The notes under the pieces: generated by a model
Told to the model about the DNA's origin: nothing
Database searches by the model: none
The model's input: only the letters and a program-made list of their open reading frames with translations
Shown: positions 43,689-51,229 of the stretch, piece by piece
Numbering within the stretch: the stretch's first letter is position 1
How the letters are laid out: each line of letters starts with the position of its first letter
Program-made: the position numbers and the translations under genes
Source: MPNP01 sp026710155
GTDB taxonomy: Bacteria > Pseudomonadota > Alphaproteobacteria > Rhodobacterales > Rhodobacteraceae
Length of the DNA: 64,000 bases
Assembly (NCBI GenBank): GCA_965200885.1
Contig: OZ241737.1
Span: forward strand, 310,001 to 374,000
Direction: 5' to 3'

Positions 43689-44434
43689 GCAAAAATTCCT
43701 CACAAATGAAACCCAGACAAAAAAGGAATATCTCCAAACTGGGTTTGAAGCAGAAAATCCTTTCCAACCCTGAAATAGTTCTTGATGATCCGGAAATTTT
43801 ACTGCATCTGGGCAAAGCCCAAAATCCTGTATTGGGTGATAAAGTCATTGACATTCGTACCGTCGCCATAAATAAACTGGAAAAGGTTCTATTTGAAACC
43901 GAGGAATTCAATCGAGTTGCACTTCAGGCTGCAAACGAGAATTTCCAAGGGGCAATAAGCATGCTCAATGCCATACTCATATTGCTTGAAGCAAGGAATC
44001 TAGATGAATTCTTTCACAAGGTTTTGACCAGGGTCCCGAAGATCATCAATGTTGATTATGTTCGTTTTATTCAATTGACCGGCAATTCCTCATTGCCACC
44101 ACTGGTTGACATCAACAGTTTGGCAATAAAAAACCTGGCCCGGGACGAACTTAATTCATATCTTGGGGTTGAGGGCAAGGATCTTTACGACGAAGGGGTG
44201 GCCATGAGAACTGTTTCAAGGGGTGATACCAATATCTACGGTAATCTTGCCAGGCATGTCAAATCAGAAGCGATCATTGATCTCTCACTTGATTCTGACC
44301 ATGATTTTACACTCACCTTTCTTGTACTGGGGTCGACTCTGCCGGATATGTTTGAAGATGGTATGGAAACGGATTTACTGGAAAGGTTCGGGTCAGGATT
44401 CACCAGGATCATTGAGCTGTTCCTGAAGAAATAA
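43685..44434 (+). CDS. DUF484 family protein
   Basis: The 249-aa protein has LKQKILSNPEIVLDDPEILL, then a GAF-like domain (LLEARNLDEFFHKVLTRVPK). The family commonly lies immediately upstream of xerC. The start is uncertain: TTG 43685 overlaps the fsa stop by four bases and would couple translation, ATG 43709 would give 241 aa, and TTG 43658 is possible but overlaps more. Function unknown. Confidence 0.85.
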   Translation: MSKNSSQMKPRQKRNISKLGLKQKILSNPEIVLDDPEILLHLGKAQNPVLGDKVIDIRTVAINKLEKVLFETEEFNRVALQAANENFQGAISMLNAILILLEARNLDEFFHKVLTRVPKIINVDYVRFIQLTGNSSLPPLVDINSLAIKNLARDELNSYLGVEGKDLYDEGVAMRTVSRGDTNIYGNLARHVKSEAIIDLSLDSDHDFTLTFLVLGSTLPDMFEDGMETDLLERFGSGFTRIIELFLKK

Positions 44435-44609
44435 GATACATGCTCAGTTATCAAATATGTCCATTTTAAGGGCATTTGATTGTTTTAGTTGACATTTTGA
44501 AAGGCAAGCTCTATTTTGGGCTCAACATAAGGTGTCAGGAGCCACCACTAAATAGAATAACATACATTGAGGCAAGAAAATCGATTGCGTGATTTTCTGA
44601 TAAGGACAA

Positions 44610-45578
44610 GTGACGATTTCCAACCTTGTTACAAATTCCAAGGTTTCGGATGGTAATATTCGAAACAAGTTGGATTACGGTGAAACAATTCAAAAGTGGT
44701 TGGCTGCGAGGGTAGAAGTTGCAGGCCGGTCGGAAAATACCTATAACAGCTACAAGAAGGATGTTACCGACTTTTGTGATTTTCTCCAGAATTATTTTGG
44801 AAATGCCCTTCACCTGAAGGTTTTGAAGGATATGGACAAGAGGGTATTGAGATCCTGGATGACACATGAACGCAATCGTGGCGTTTCTTCCAGATCACTG
44901 GCCAGAAAACTTTCCGCATTGAAAAATTTCTACCGATGGCTGGGGGAGAAATACGGTTTCGAAAACACTTATGTTGAAACGGCCAAAACTCCCCGATTCA
45001 GGTCGAGGTTTCCTCGTCCAATAACGGAGCAGGGAACAAGGGAGGTCCTGGAATATGTTGGTACAAAATCAGGTGAACCGTGGGTTGCAACACGTGACGT
45101 GGCAATTATCTCGCTTTTGTATGGATGTGGATTGCGAATTTCGGAAGCCCTTGCCCTGAAACAAAGGGAACTTCCCCTTGGTGAAACCATTCGCATAATC
45201 GGCAAGGGCAAAAAGGAACGTGTCATTCCGGTCATTCCATACTGTCAACAAGCTGTTTTAGAGTATGCACAATTGTGTCCGTTTATTGGTAAAAGGACGG
45301 ATCCCCTTTTCTTTGGCGTCCGTGGTGGCCTATTGAATCAGCGTGCTGTAAGGAAAACCATGGAAAGAGCCAGAATATCGCTTGGACTGCCGGCCAATTC
45401 CACGCCCCATTCCCTGCGTCATTCCTTTGCTACACATATATTGAATGCCGGTGGGGATCTGAGGGTCATACAGGATCTTCTGGGTCATAGTTCCCTAAGC
45501 ACCACCCAGGCATATACAAAAATCGAAACTTCACTGCTATTGGATGTTTACAAGTCTGCTCATCCCCGAGCAAACTGA
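44610..45578 (+). CDS. xerC: Tyrosine recombinase XerC
   Basis: The enzyme resolves chromosome dimers at dif together with XerD. From GTG 44610 (after AAGGAC) the product is 322 aa. Catalytic features are GCGLRISE (Arg near 176), GKGKKER (Lys), HSLRHSFATH and GHSSLSTTQAYT (nucleophile Tyr near 302). The DUF484-xerC neighbourhood favours XerC over XerD or an integrase. Confidence 0.93.
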   Translation: MTISNLVTNSKVSDGNIRNKLDYGETIQKWLAARVEVAGRSENTYNSYKKDVTDFCDFLQNYFGNALHLKVLKDMDKRVLRSWMTHERNRGVSSRSLARKLSALKNFYRWLGEKYGFENTYVETAKTPRFRSRFPRPITEQGTREVLEYVGTKSGEPWVATRDVAIISLLYGCGLRISEALALKQRELPLGETIRIIGKGKKERVIPVIPYCQQAVLEYAQLCPFIGKRTDPLFFGVRGGLLNQRAVRKTMERARISLGLPANSTPHSLRHSFATHILNAGGDLRVIQDLLGHSSLSTTQAYTKIETSLLLDVYKSAHPRAN

Positions 45579-45596
45579 TCAAATTTCAAGAATTGC

Positions 45597-45953
45597 ATGG
45601 CAACACTAGGCGAAAACATCATAGGTGCCGGCGGGATACCACCATTCTTTGCTGTTGCCAATGCCGATGAGGTGGCAATAGATACTCCCGAAAACCGACA
45701 ACACGAACATGGAAACTAAATACGGAAACTCGGTACTCTTATACCGGAATATGTTGCCTCAATTGTAAGACCGGATACCAAACTCTACTACACAGCTGAA
45801 TCATGGCCCAAATGCCGCCTGCTTGCGTGGAATCAGAATGGAAGGGGAATACTCGAATTGAGGGAAAATAATAAGTACGGCAAGCACTGGTCGATTATTA
45901 CTGTCTTCCCTGAAAAAAATCCAGCAGGTCGATTTGTAGGAACAATTCTTTGA
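45597..45953 (+). pseudogene. Degenerate unknown coding sequence with an internal stop
   Basis: ATG 45597 opens MATLGENIIGAGGIPPFFAV, which ends at TAA 45717-45719. The same frame then stays open for 77 codons (LGTLIPEYVASIVRPDTKLY, WNQNGRGILELRENNKYGKH) to TGA 45951-45953. The composition looks like protein throughout, suggesting a single nonsense change. I recognise no family. Confidence 0.4.
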
Positions 45954-45956
45954 TCG

Positions 45957-46153
45957 AAAAAGAAAAACCGCACGGTACCAGGTACGGTGCGGTATTCATT
46001 TCTCGCAGTAGCAACGTTTCCTTAGCTCATTGGGTTCGGAAACCACCCGAAGTGTCCTGCGAAAAGACTCCCTTGCCGAGTCCCCCGTCCTAACGTGAAA
46101 GCCGATTGGCAGGTGATACTTTCACAAAATGCTCTTTACAGTAACTTAAGCTA
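45957..46153 (-). ncRNA. Candidate structured non-coding RNA with its own promoter and terminator
   Basis: On the minus strand TTGACA (46188-46183), a 17-base spacer and AATTAT (46165-46160) precede an RNA of about 195 nt. In order it can form GTGAAAG/CTTTCAC; GACTC/GAGTC; a two-tier hairpin with CGCAG/CTGCG below and GTTTCC/GGAAAC above a 16-base loop; and a terminator hairpin (45967-45993; ACCGCAC with GTGCGGT) followed by TTTTTCTTTTT. No good open frame fits it. I could not match it to 6S, tmRNA, RNase P or SRP RNA from memory. Confidence 0.65.
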
Positions 46154-46273
46154 TCAACAATAATTAAATCTTATTTCTTATATGTCAAACCTTATATCTT
46201 ATATGTGTCCTCTCTCATCAAATCATTTTCTTCAACCTTCCCTTGTGAATGACTGGTTATGATTTTTCAATCA

Positions 46274-46546
46274 TCATTCATGCCAAGGCGGTTTCAAATC
46301 CAATGAAAACGGATTGGTCCATTCATCATCCAGGCGTTTCTCCCGCTCTTTCCTGACCTTCTTCAGCCGTCTTTGGATTGCCTGTCCAATCGCTCTAACT
46401 GCCCGGGCAATTCCTGCAAGGACCTGATCTGCCCTTCCAAGCCTTTCAACCGAGCATTCTAAATCTTCTGATTGCCCGACAAACCCTTCAGATTGGTGTT
46501 CAAGTTCTGCACAAGCATGGTCAAGCGGGCTTCCCGCTCGTCCCAA
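46274..46546 (-). CDS. Small hypothetical protein in mobilisation debris
   Basis: A 90-aa basic helical frame (AIGQAIQRRLKKVRKEREKR, ending FSLDLKPPWHE) lies downstream of the mobilisation-type genes. Its tail resembles the tail after the IS1182 fragment at 9055-9531, so both may descend from the same accessory gene. Function is not recognised. Confidence 0.35.
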   Translation of the reverse strand: MGRAGSPLDHACAELEHQSEGFVGQSEDLECSVERLGRADQVLAGIARAVRAIGQAIQRRLKKVRKEREKRLDDEWTNPFSLDLKPPWHE

Positions 46547-46620
46547 TCCTTCTGGATCCTACCAATCCGGTCCAGCAGCGCCTGCTCGATACCTGTTCTT
46601 GCGTCCATTTCCTTCTCCTT

Positions 46621-46983
46621 TCATTCCAACCGGACATACCACCGGCCATTCTCGTCCTGCCATGTCCAGTTGTCCGGTTGCCAGTTCGCGTTTATCTGCA
46701 ACCACCGGTTGCCTCTTTCGTCCCTAGTGATCTCCACCACCCCATTCCGGACGAGGGACCATATCGAATCCCGTATCCATGTCGAGTTCAGTTGAATGTT
46801 CCCGATCGCCAGCTGCAGGATCACCACCGATCCGGCTGCCGTCATCGCGATGAACCAGCTCCGGAGCTGCAGTTTCCGGAATGGTTTCCGGGTCCTTTGC
46901 AATTCCCGGTCGATATCTTTCAAGATTTCGTTGACGCCTGCGTTCACATGCCTCTCGAAATCTCTTCTCTGCCCGTCGAACAT
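46621..46983 (-). CDS. Mobilisation-associated membrane protein
   Basis: This 120-aa protein has an N-terminal helical region (FERHVNAGVNEILKDIDREL), a hydrophobic helix (WFIAMTAAGSVVILQLAIGN), and a Trp-rich C-terminus (NANWQPDNWTWQDENGRWY). Position after the relaxase remnant suggests a plasmid-mobilisation accessory protein; this is inferred from context only. Confidence 0.45.
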   Translation of the reverse strand: MFDGQRRDFERHVNAGVNEILKDIDRELQRTRKPFRKLQLRSWFIAMTAAGSVVILQLAIGNIQLNSTWIRDSIWSLVRNGVVEITRDERGNRWLQINANWQPDNWTWQDENGRWYVRLE

Positions 46984-46989
46984 CTCCTG

Positions 46990-47440
46990 CAGTCGGTCCT
47001 GGTTTCACCAGCCTTCTCGTAGCCGGATCATCAGGCCTGGCCTAACCATGGCGGAAATTGTGCATTTCAGCCATCGGATTGAGATCGTTGAACCAACCGG
47101 GCGGTGCCACATTGAAGTTTTTCCCGCTCTGCAGTTCCACCATCGGTACGACAACATGCACATGCACCCCGCCACCCTTTTCGCGATGGAGAACCGCCGA
47201 TCAGGTGTATTGATTGTCCTGAAGGCCTGCAAAGGCCAACTTTTCGAAATCATCCAGAACCGCCATTACCTGCTCGTCCGTCGGCCTGTCCTCCGGAGCC
47301 CATGCAATGACACCGGAGGAATAGCGGTTCCTGAAGGTCAGGTTGTCGATGAGTTTGGCATCGGCTTCCGGGTTCCCAACCAGGACACTGATTTCCTCCC
47401 TGGGGGTTCCCCGCGGTGATCCCGGGATTTCAGCAGGTAA
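46990..47440 (-). pseudogene. MOB-type relaxase, broken by nonsense mutations
   Basis: The frame reads TPREEISVLVGNPEADAKLI, then SSGVIAWAPEDRPTDEQVMA, then LQDNQYT, a TGA at 47203-47201, then SAVLHREKGGGVHVHVVVPM (the His-rich metal motif of relaxases), FNVAPPGWFNDLNPMAEMHN, a TAG at 47044-47042 and ARPDDPATRRLVKPG. Both stops fall where family members have Trp (YTW, GWARPDDP), as expected for G-to-A decay. The N-terminus (AANYLLKSRDHRG) is in the frame of the MobC-like gene, so a frameshift is present too. Confidence 0.75.
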
Positions 47441-47841
47441 TTGGCTGCTTGCTGGCCCTGCAGATCCGACAAATGCATCTCCATCCTGCCGAGGTGAAGC
47501 AGCCATCGTGTTTGTTGAATCGACGATGCTTTTGCCAGTGCCCCGCCATTTATTGCCCGGGCCATCTGGTTCAGGTTGTTGCCAAGGGCTGCCAGCTGGT
47601 GGAGCAGTTCGGGATCGGCATGTATCCTGACGCGATGCTTGGCCGTTCCTGGCGATGGGCTTCTGGTGGGCGGCGTTTCCACCGGCAGGTTCAAGCGGGT
47701 CCAGTCGGCCAGACCCTGATCGGCTTCCAGGGCCGAATTCCGGTAGGCGGCATAGGTGGAAGATGATACCCAGAAGACAACTCCCCTGGTCAGCTTCTCG
47801 CGGCGGGTGGTTTTCCGTGTTTGGCCGGTGTCTGCAGGCAT
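47338..47841 (-). CDS. MobC-like mobilisation protein fused to the relaxase N-terminus
   Basis: The motif HRVRIHADPELLHQLAALGN followed by NLNQMARAINGG is the MobC signature (relaxosome accessory protein that helps open oriT). After DLQGQQ the frame continues into relaxase-like AANYLLKSRDHRG and then runs out of frame with the rest of the relaxase. The gene is therefore a chimera created by deletion. With the relaxase remnant it marks an integrated mobilisable plasmid or element. The DNA is richer in G+C than the chromosome. Confidence 0.65.
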   Translation of the reverse strand: MPADTGQTRKTTRREKLTRGVVFWVSSSTYAAYRNSALEADQGLADWTRLNLPVETPPTRSPSPGTAKHRVRIHADPELLHQLAALGNNLNQMARAINGGALAKASSIQQTRWLLHLGRMEMHLSDLQGQQAANYLLKSRDHRGEPPGRKSVSWLGTRKPMPNSSTT

Positions 47842-48060
47842 GGCAAGTCTCCGTTATGGCTTGGGGGGTTCAAACGGGGGCGCGAAGCATCCCACTATTG
47901 CCAGTTTCGTGAAAATAATCCTCCGGATTATGCATTGCGAATTAAACTAGCTGAGGCCGGAAAACGGCCTCCTTCGCAAGGAACCGGATATGCCCGGATA
48001 TGTCAAAAGGCCAATCATGGTATTGGAATGTCCTCCTTTGCTTCCTGGTAAAACCAGTAG

Positions 48061-48230
48061 TTGAAAAAACGGTTTGTTTTTTTACCTATACGCCAATTTG
48101 GTGAAACTCTGGCCATGGTAATTTTCATCCGACCACCATTGAAAAGGCAAGATAACCATTCCAAATCATTTCCGTGTGCCGTGACCGGAGCGAGGAGATT
48201 GACAGGTATGAAGACAACAATGACAACGGC
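48061..48230 (+). pseudogene. brnT: BrnT-like toxin remnant
   Basis: Just before the BrnA-like gene the sequence encodes, in one frame, FVFLPIRQFGETLAMVIFIR and, in another, IISVCRDRSEEIDRYEDNND. The latter resembles the BrnT C-terminal motif (IISARRATRRERRRYED). The toxin is frameshifted and cannot be functional. The assignment is weak on its own and is supported by the BrnA neighbour. Confidence 0.5.
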
Positions 48231-48444
48231 TGAATTCGACCGCCGTTTCGACGAGGGCCAGGACCTTGGCAATGCAATCGACTGATCCAGGGTCCGCCGT
48301 CCGGGCATGGAAACAAAACGCGTGTGTCTCACCCTTCCCCTGTGGGCCGTCGAGAAGATTGACCGGCAGGCAAGGCTGCGTGGCATTCCCGGGTCATCCC
48401 TGGTAAACGAATGGGTTTTGCAAAAACTGGAGTCGGTATCCTGA
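48208..48444 (+). pseudogene. brnA: BrnA-type antitoxin with an internal TGA
   Basis: ATG 48208 reads MKTTMTTAEFDRRFDEGQDL, then GNAID, TGA (48283-48285), and in the same frame SRVRRPGMETKRVCLTLPLW, AVEKIDRQARLRGIPGSSLV and NEWVLQKLESVS. Family members have Trp at the TGA position (IDWS), so one G-to-A change inactivated it. The C-terminal ribbon-helix-helix would otherwise be complete. BrnA normally represses its own operon and neutralises BrnT. Confidence 0.75.
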
Positions 48445-48658
48445 TGGTCGTGATCCAGAGCTGGTTCCCCCGGCATTTCCAAATTCCGGCAGGGATTATC
48501 AAGAAGACCGTTGCAATTTTTCGAGGGGGCTGCCTTCAGTGCAATCAGCTGTGGAAATCTCTTGTTGACAGAAGTACCCTGAACAACTATATTAAGGAAA
48601 GATGCGGAATTTGTTCAATTACCGCCTAATCGACAGATGGGAAGGGTGGGTCTTGGAC

Positions 48659-49228
48659 TCACCCTATCTCCTTTGGGGGAAATGTTTCCATTCCCATGTC
48701 CCGTATGGCATCGAGCATTGATTGGTTGTCTTCCTTTTGGGATCCCACCACCTCGGCAAGCTTGCCTTGAATATCCACCGGAAAGTAATAGCCACAGATA
48801 TTGTTGTGGACCTTCATCATGATTCGGGTGAAATCCTCTTCCGAAACCCTTGGCAGGGGTCTTTTTGTCGGTTGTTCCAACCTTGTGGTAGCTATCGTCA
48901 TGGGCTTGTTGCAAATAACCATACTGGCTTTGTGATCATGGAAGGGGGACTCTATTTTGACAAAATGCTTCTCACTTGTTTGCCTTTTGGTAGTCATGGC
49001 AAGAACGGTGACAACATCATCAAGCCTATTGTTTTTCGAAATGATAACCACTGGCCGTCTTGTCTTCTCCCTGGTTCTGTAAAACTCACCTTGATGAGCA
49101 CATTCAGCTGGTGGAAAATCACAAATGTACACTTCCCTGAGGCGCGGAGACATTGTTATTTTCGGTTCGTGGTGTGGTGGCCTGTCCAGTTTGTCTTTCG
49201 TTTGTGGTTCCTTCGGTTTCTCCATCAA
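48659..49228 (-). CDS. PemK/MazF-family toxin-like protein
   Basis: This 189-aa protein has a MazF/PemK core, MSPRLREVYICDFPPAECAH, then RRPVVIISKNNRLDDVVTVL, AMTTKRQT and SMVICNKPMTIATTRL. MazF proteins are mRNA interferases. The first 25 residues are charged and may be non-native; an internal ATG at MSPRL is an alternative start. No antitoxin is recognisable beside it: the gene upstream (49282-49974) is an unrelated acidic protein, though an unusual antitoxin cannot be excluded. Confidence 0.75.
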   Translation of the reverse strand: MMEKPKEPQTKDKLDRPPHHEPKITMSPRLREVYICDFPPAECAHQGEFYRTREKTRRPVVIISKNNRLDDVVTVLAMTTKRQTSEKHFVKIESPFHDHKASMVICNKPMTIATTRLEQPTKRPLPRVSEEDFTRIMMKVHNNICGYYFPVDIQGKLAEVVGSQKEDNQSMLDAIRDMGMETFPPKEIG

Positions 49229-49281
49229 ACAGATTCAAGGCTTTCGCCAAAGTATTTTACTGGCTTCATATGCAAAAAAAA

Positions 49282-49974
49282 TCAGTTTTCATCTTCATTC
49301 TCCCTGCCATCGTCATCCAGATTGATTCCAATACTCTTTCGCAGGTCATCCCAATACGCCTCGTATTCAGTGTGCCTGTCTTTTGGAATCTGCTTTGCAA
49401 GCCAGTCAACCCGTTCCTCCAGGGTTTCGTCACCCAGCAGTTCCTCCGGAATGTCCTTGATCTGGACACAACCCCACTTCAAGGCCCGGGCGGCCCATAC
49501 ATTATCATCAACCAGACGGTCCAGCTCGTTTGCATTGATGCTAAAATCGACAAGTGATCCCATGATGCTTCTCGCGGCCCAGTTAACACCGGAAGTTTCC
49601 TCATCATCGTCTTCCCCAACAATCCTGATGGTTTCATTGCCTGTTTCCTTGGCCAAATGACACAGATATTCGACAAACGGGTTGACCGGCCAGGATAAAA
49701 GGCCAAATTCTTCGATTTGACCATCAGGATTCATCAAATCAAAATTGTTGGCAAGAACCTTTTTTCCCAGAACGTCTCGCTGTCGTATGGATTCTTCCTT
49801 GATCTCAATCATTTCTTCCATCTCATAGGTTCGGCGAAAAACACCATGCCCGTAATCGGCTTCTTCAAGTGTATTGACAGCCTCTTTGGCGGGTCCCAGT
49901 TTCCCGTAGCGCCAGACAAGGCTGCTCTCTTGCCGTGGACGGTTAGCAGTGTTTCCTGTTTTGTCTAATTGCAT
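49282..49974 (-). CDS. Unknown acidic protein upstream of the MazF-like gene
   Basis: This 230-aa, strongly acidic protein (AVNTLEEADYGHGVFRRTYE, EMEEMIEIKEESIRQRDVLG, ending DDDGRENEDEN) has no recognised motif. The start is ATG 49974, next to a G-run (GGGGGGGGAATG) that may serve as its ribosome-binding site. The gap to the MazF-like gene is 53 bases on the same strand, so they are probably one operon. Acidity and position would suit an antitoxin or inhibitor, but this is speculative. Confidence 0.55.
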   Translation of the reverse strand: MQLDKTGNTANRPRQESSLVWRYGKLGPAKEAVNTLEEADYGHGVFRRTYEMEEMIEIKEESIRQRDVLGKKVLANNFDLMNPDGQIEEFGLLSWPVNPFVEYLCHLAKETGNETIRIVGEDDDEETSGVNWAARSIMGSLVDFSINANELDRLVDDNVWAARALKWGCVQIKDIPEELLGDETLEERVDWLAKQIPKDRHTEYEAYWDDLRKSIGINLDDDGRENEDEN

Positions 49975-50298
49975 TCCCCCCCCCTATCTCTTCTCTATTG
50001 CGATCATTTCAAGATGCCCCGGCGAAAACACCTGGACAATCCTTGACCCCTCAGCCCAATCTGGTGAAGCCCAGGCGGCAATTCCAGGGGATCTTCCCCA
50101 CCCAATCCACCCACTCTTTCATTCAATACAGGCCGAAGGCCGCAAATTATTCTTGGACGGGATTCTGGATAAATGCCACCGCGGGATTGGGTGGGGTCAA
50201 CAGGTTTTTGGAGCGGAGCGACAAAAGGGGTCGGATCCTTACGATTGAAAATCTTTGTCTGGTCCCGGTCCGGATTTCCCTTTCTTTTACATTTTTTT
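49975..50298. other. Gap without an intact gene
   Basis: About 320 bases separate the acidic-protein gene from the MITE. Fairly G+C-rich sequence around 50030-50240 reads as protein in more than one plus-strand frame (for example KCHRGIGWGQQVFGAERQKG). It may be a decayed gene, but I recognise nothing. Confidence 0.35.
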
Positions 50299-50513
50299 GG
50301 GAATTATATACTTGTTTCCCCATTTTCTAAAAGAGTATCTAAATCTTAAGGTGAAACATGCACAGTGCCACAAAGAATCTTCCATTTTCAAGGATGTCCC
50401 CCAGAATGATGTCAAGGTCATAAGAAGCACTCTTCAAAGAAGAATTGAAGGGTGATATGAAAGAAGAAAATAGGTTGAAATTGGTGTTTGGGGAAACAAG
50501 TATATAATCTCCA
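50299..50513. mobile_element. 215-bp MITE with GGGAATTATATAC ends
   Basis: The left terminus GGGAATTATATACTTGTTTC (50299-50318, continuing CCCA) is matched inversely at 50490-50513. The first 16 bases are the same motif found at the ends of elements A, B and C, but the interior is non-coding. This looks like a fully emptied member of the same family. No clear target duplication is visible. Confidence 0.75.
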
Positions 50514-50575
50514 AAAATTATCACTGAATAGGAAAATTTAATTTGTTTAACCTGAACTTTCCCGACCAATAAATT

Positions 50576-51186
50576 GGGGCTTATAAAGACAGGTTGATAA
50601 ACTCATTCAAGAATCTGATTCGGGAAAATAGGCTTGATTCTCACCCCGGAACTGAATGATCCCGCCTGATGAAGCTTGGAGATGTCGCAGATATCCGGAT
50701 CGGAACCCAGCTGAACAAAACCTCCATGGTTATGACGGGGAAGTATCCTGTCATGAACGGGATTGTCAAGCCATCCGGCGGTCACAATCAACGCAACCCC
50801 GAACCGGATTCCATTGCCATGAGGCTTCAGATCAATCGGCGGGCGATATGGATTTCATGTCCATTCGGTCTTGGGCAGGGCCCCATTGTTTTGTTGCAGC
50901 GTCGAAAACGCCGGATGTTCTGACAGGACAGCTATTTCATGTATTGAAGAAGAGGCAGGGCATTCCAATTGGGAAGGTGACATGCCATTCCCAAGCTTCG
51001 GAAGGCGGTTCTTGAAAATCTTGAAATCAGCCCCCTTCCATCGAGGAACAGCTGATGATTGTTGGAAAGCTGGATTGCTGGCAGGAATTGACGGGGGAAC
51101 GGGAGTTGAGGTAGAGACAGTTTGATATACCAACTTGACAAACCAGTGGATTGATTGATTCGTTGTCAACCTGTCTTTATAAGCCC
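50576..51186 (+). mobile_element. Element D: TIR-bounded half-hsdS unit, divergent ends
   Basis: Ends GGGGCTTATAAAGACAGGTT (50576-50595) and the inverse AACCTGTCTTTATAAGCCC (about 51168-51186) form a TIR of about 24 bases. It still starts with GGG but otherwise differs from A-C. The interior again encodes half an HsdS on the inward-reading plus strand. It is followed directly by an IS-end-like repeat at 51187-51220. The flanks do not show a convincing duplication. Confidence 0.75.
50669..51154 (+). pseudogene. hsdS: Half-length HsdS of element D, heavily degenerate
   Basis: ATG 50669 opens MKLGDVADIRIGTQLNKTSM as in elements B and C, through MNGIVKPSGGHN and NPEPDSIAM. Several frameshifts follow, one near 50825. 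The conserved C-terminal helix is recognisable only as broken DNA (around 51100-51154). It is the most decayed copy, consistent with it being the oldest. Confidence 0.75.
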
Positions 51187-51220
51187 AAAAAAAGTACATC
51201 GCAATACAGGAATCAGACCC
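51187..51220. repeat. Short copy of the ISKra4-type end repeat
   Basis: A-run followed by catcgcaatacaggaatcag matches the segments at 13107-13134 and 56925-56952 with a few differences. It directly abuts element D. Confidence 0.5.
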
Positions 51221-51229
51221 TATTGGGAT

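Noticed and set aside
44610..45578. Phage or integron integrase
   Set aside because: The length, the motifs and the DUF484 neighbour identify the housekeeping recombinase XerC.
48208..48444. UGA read as tryptophan (alternative genetic code)
   Set aside because: TGA terminates intact genes (for example the dctQ stop within the ATGA overlap, and fsa), and TAG also replaces a Trp in the relaxase. Decay explains all cases.
8381..51186. Complete type I restriction-modification locus with phase-variable hsdS
   Set aside because: No hsdM, hsdR or site-specific invertase lies in the window. The hsdS pieces are dispersed, half-length and frameshifted.
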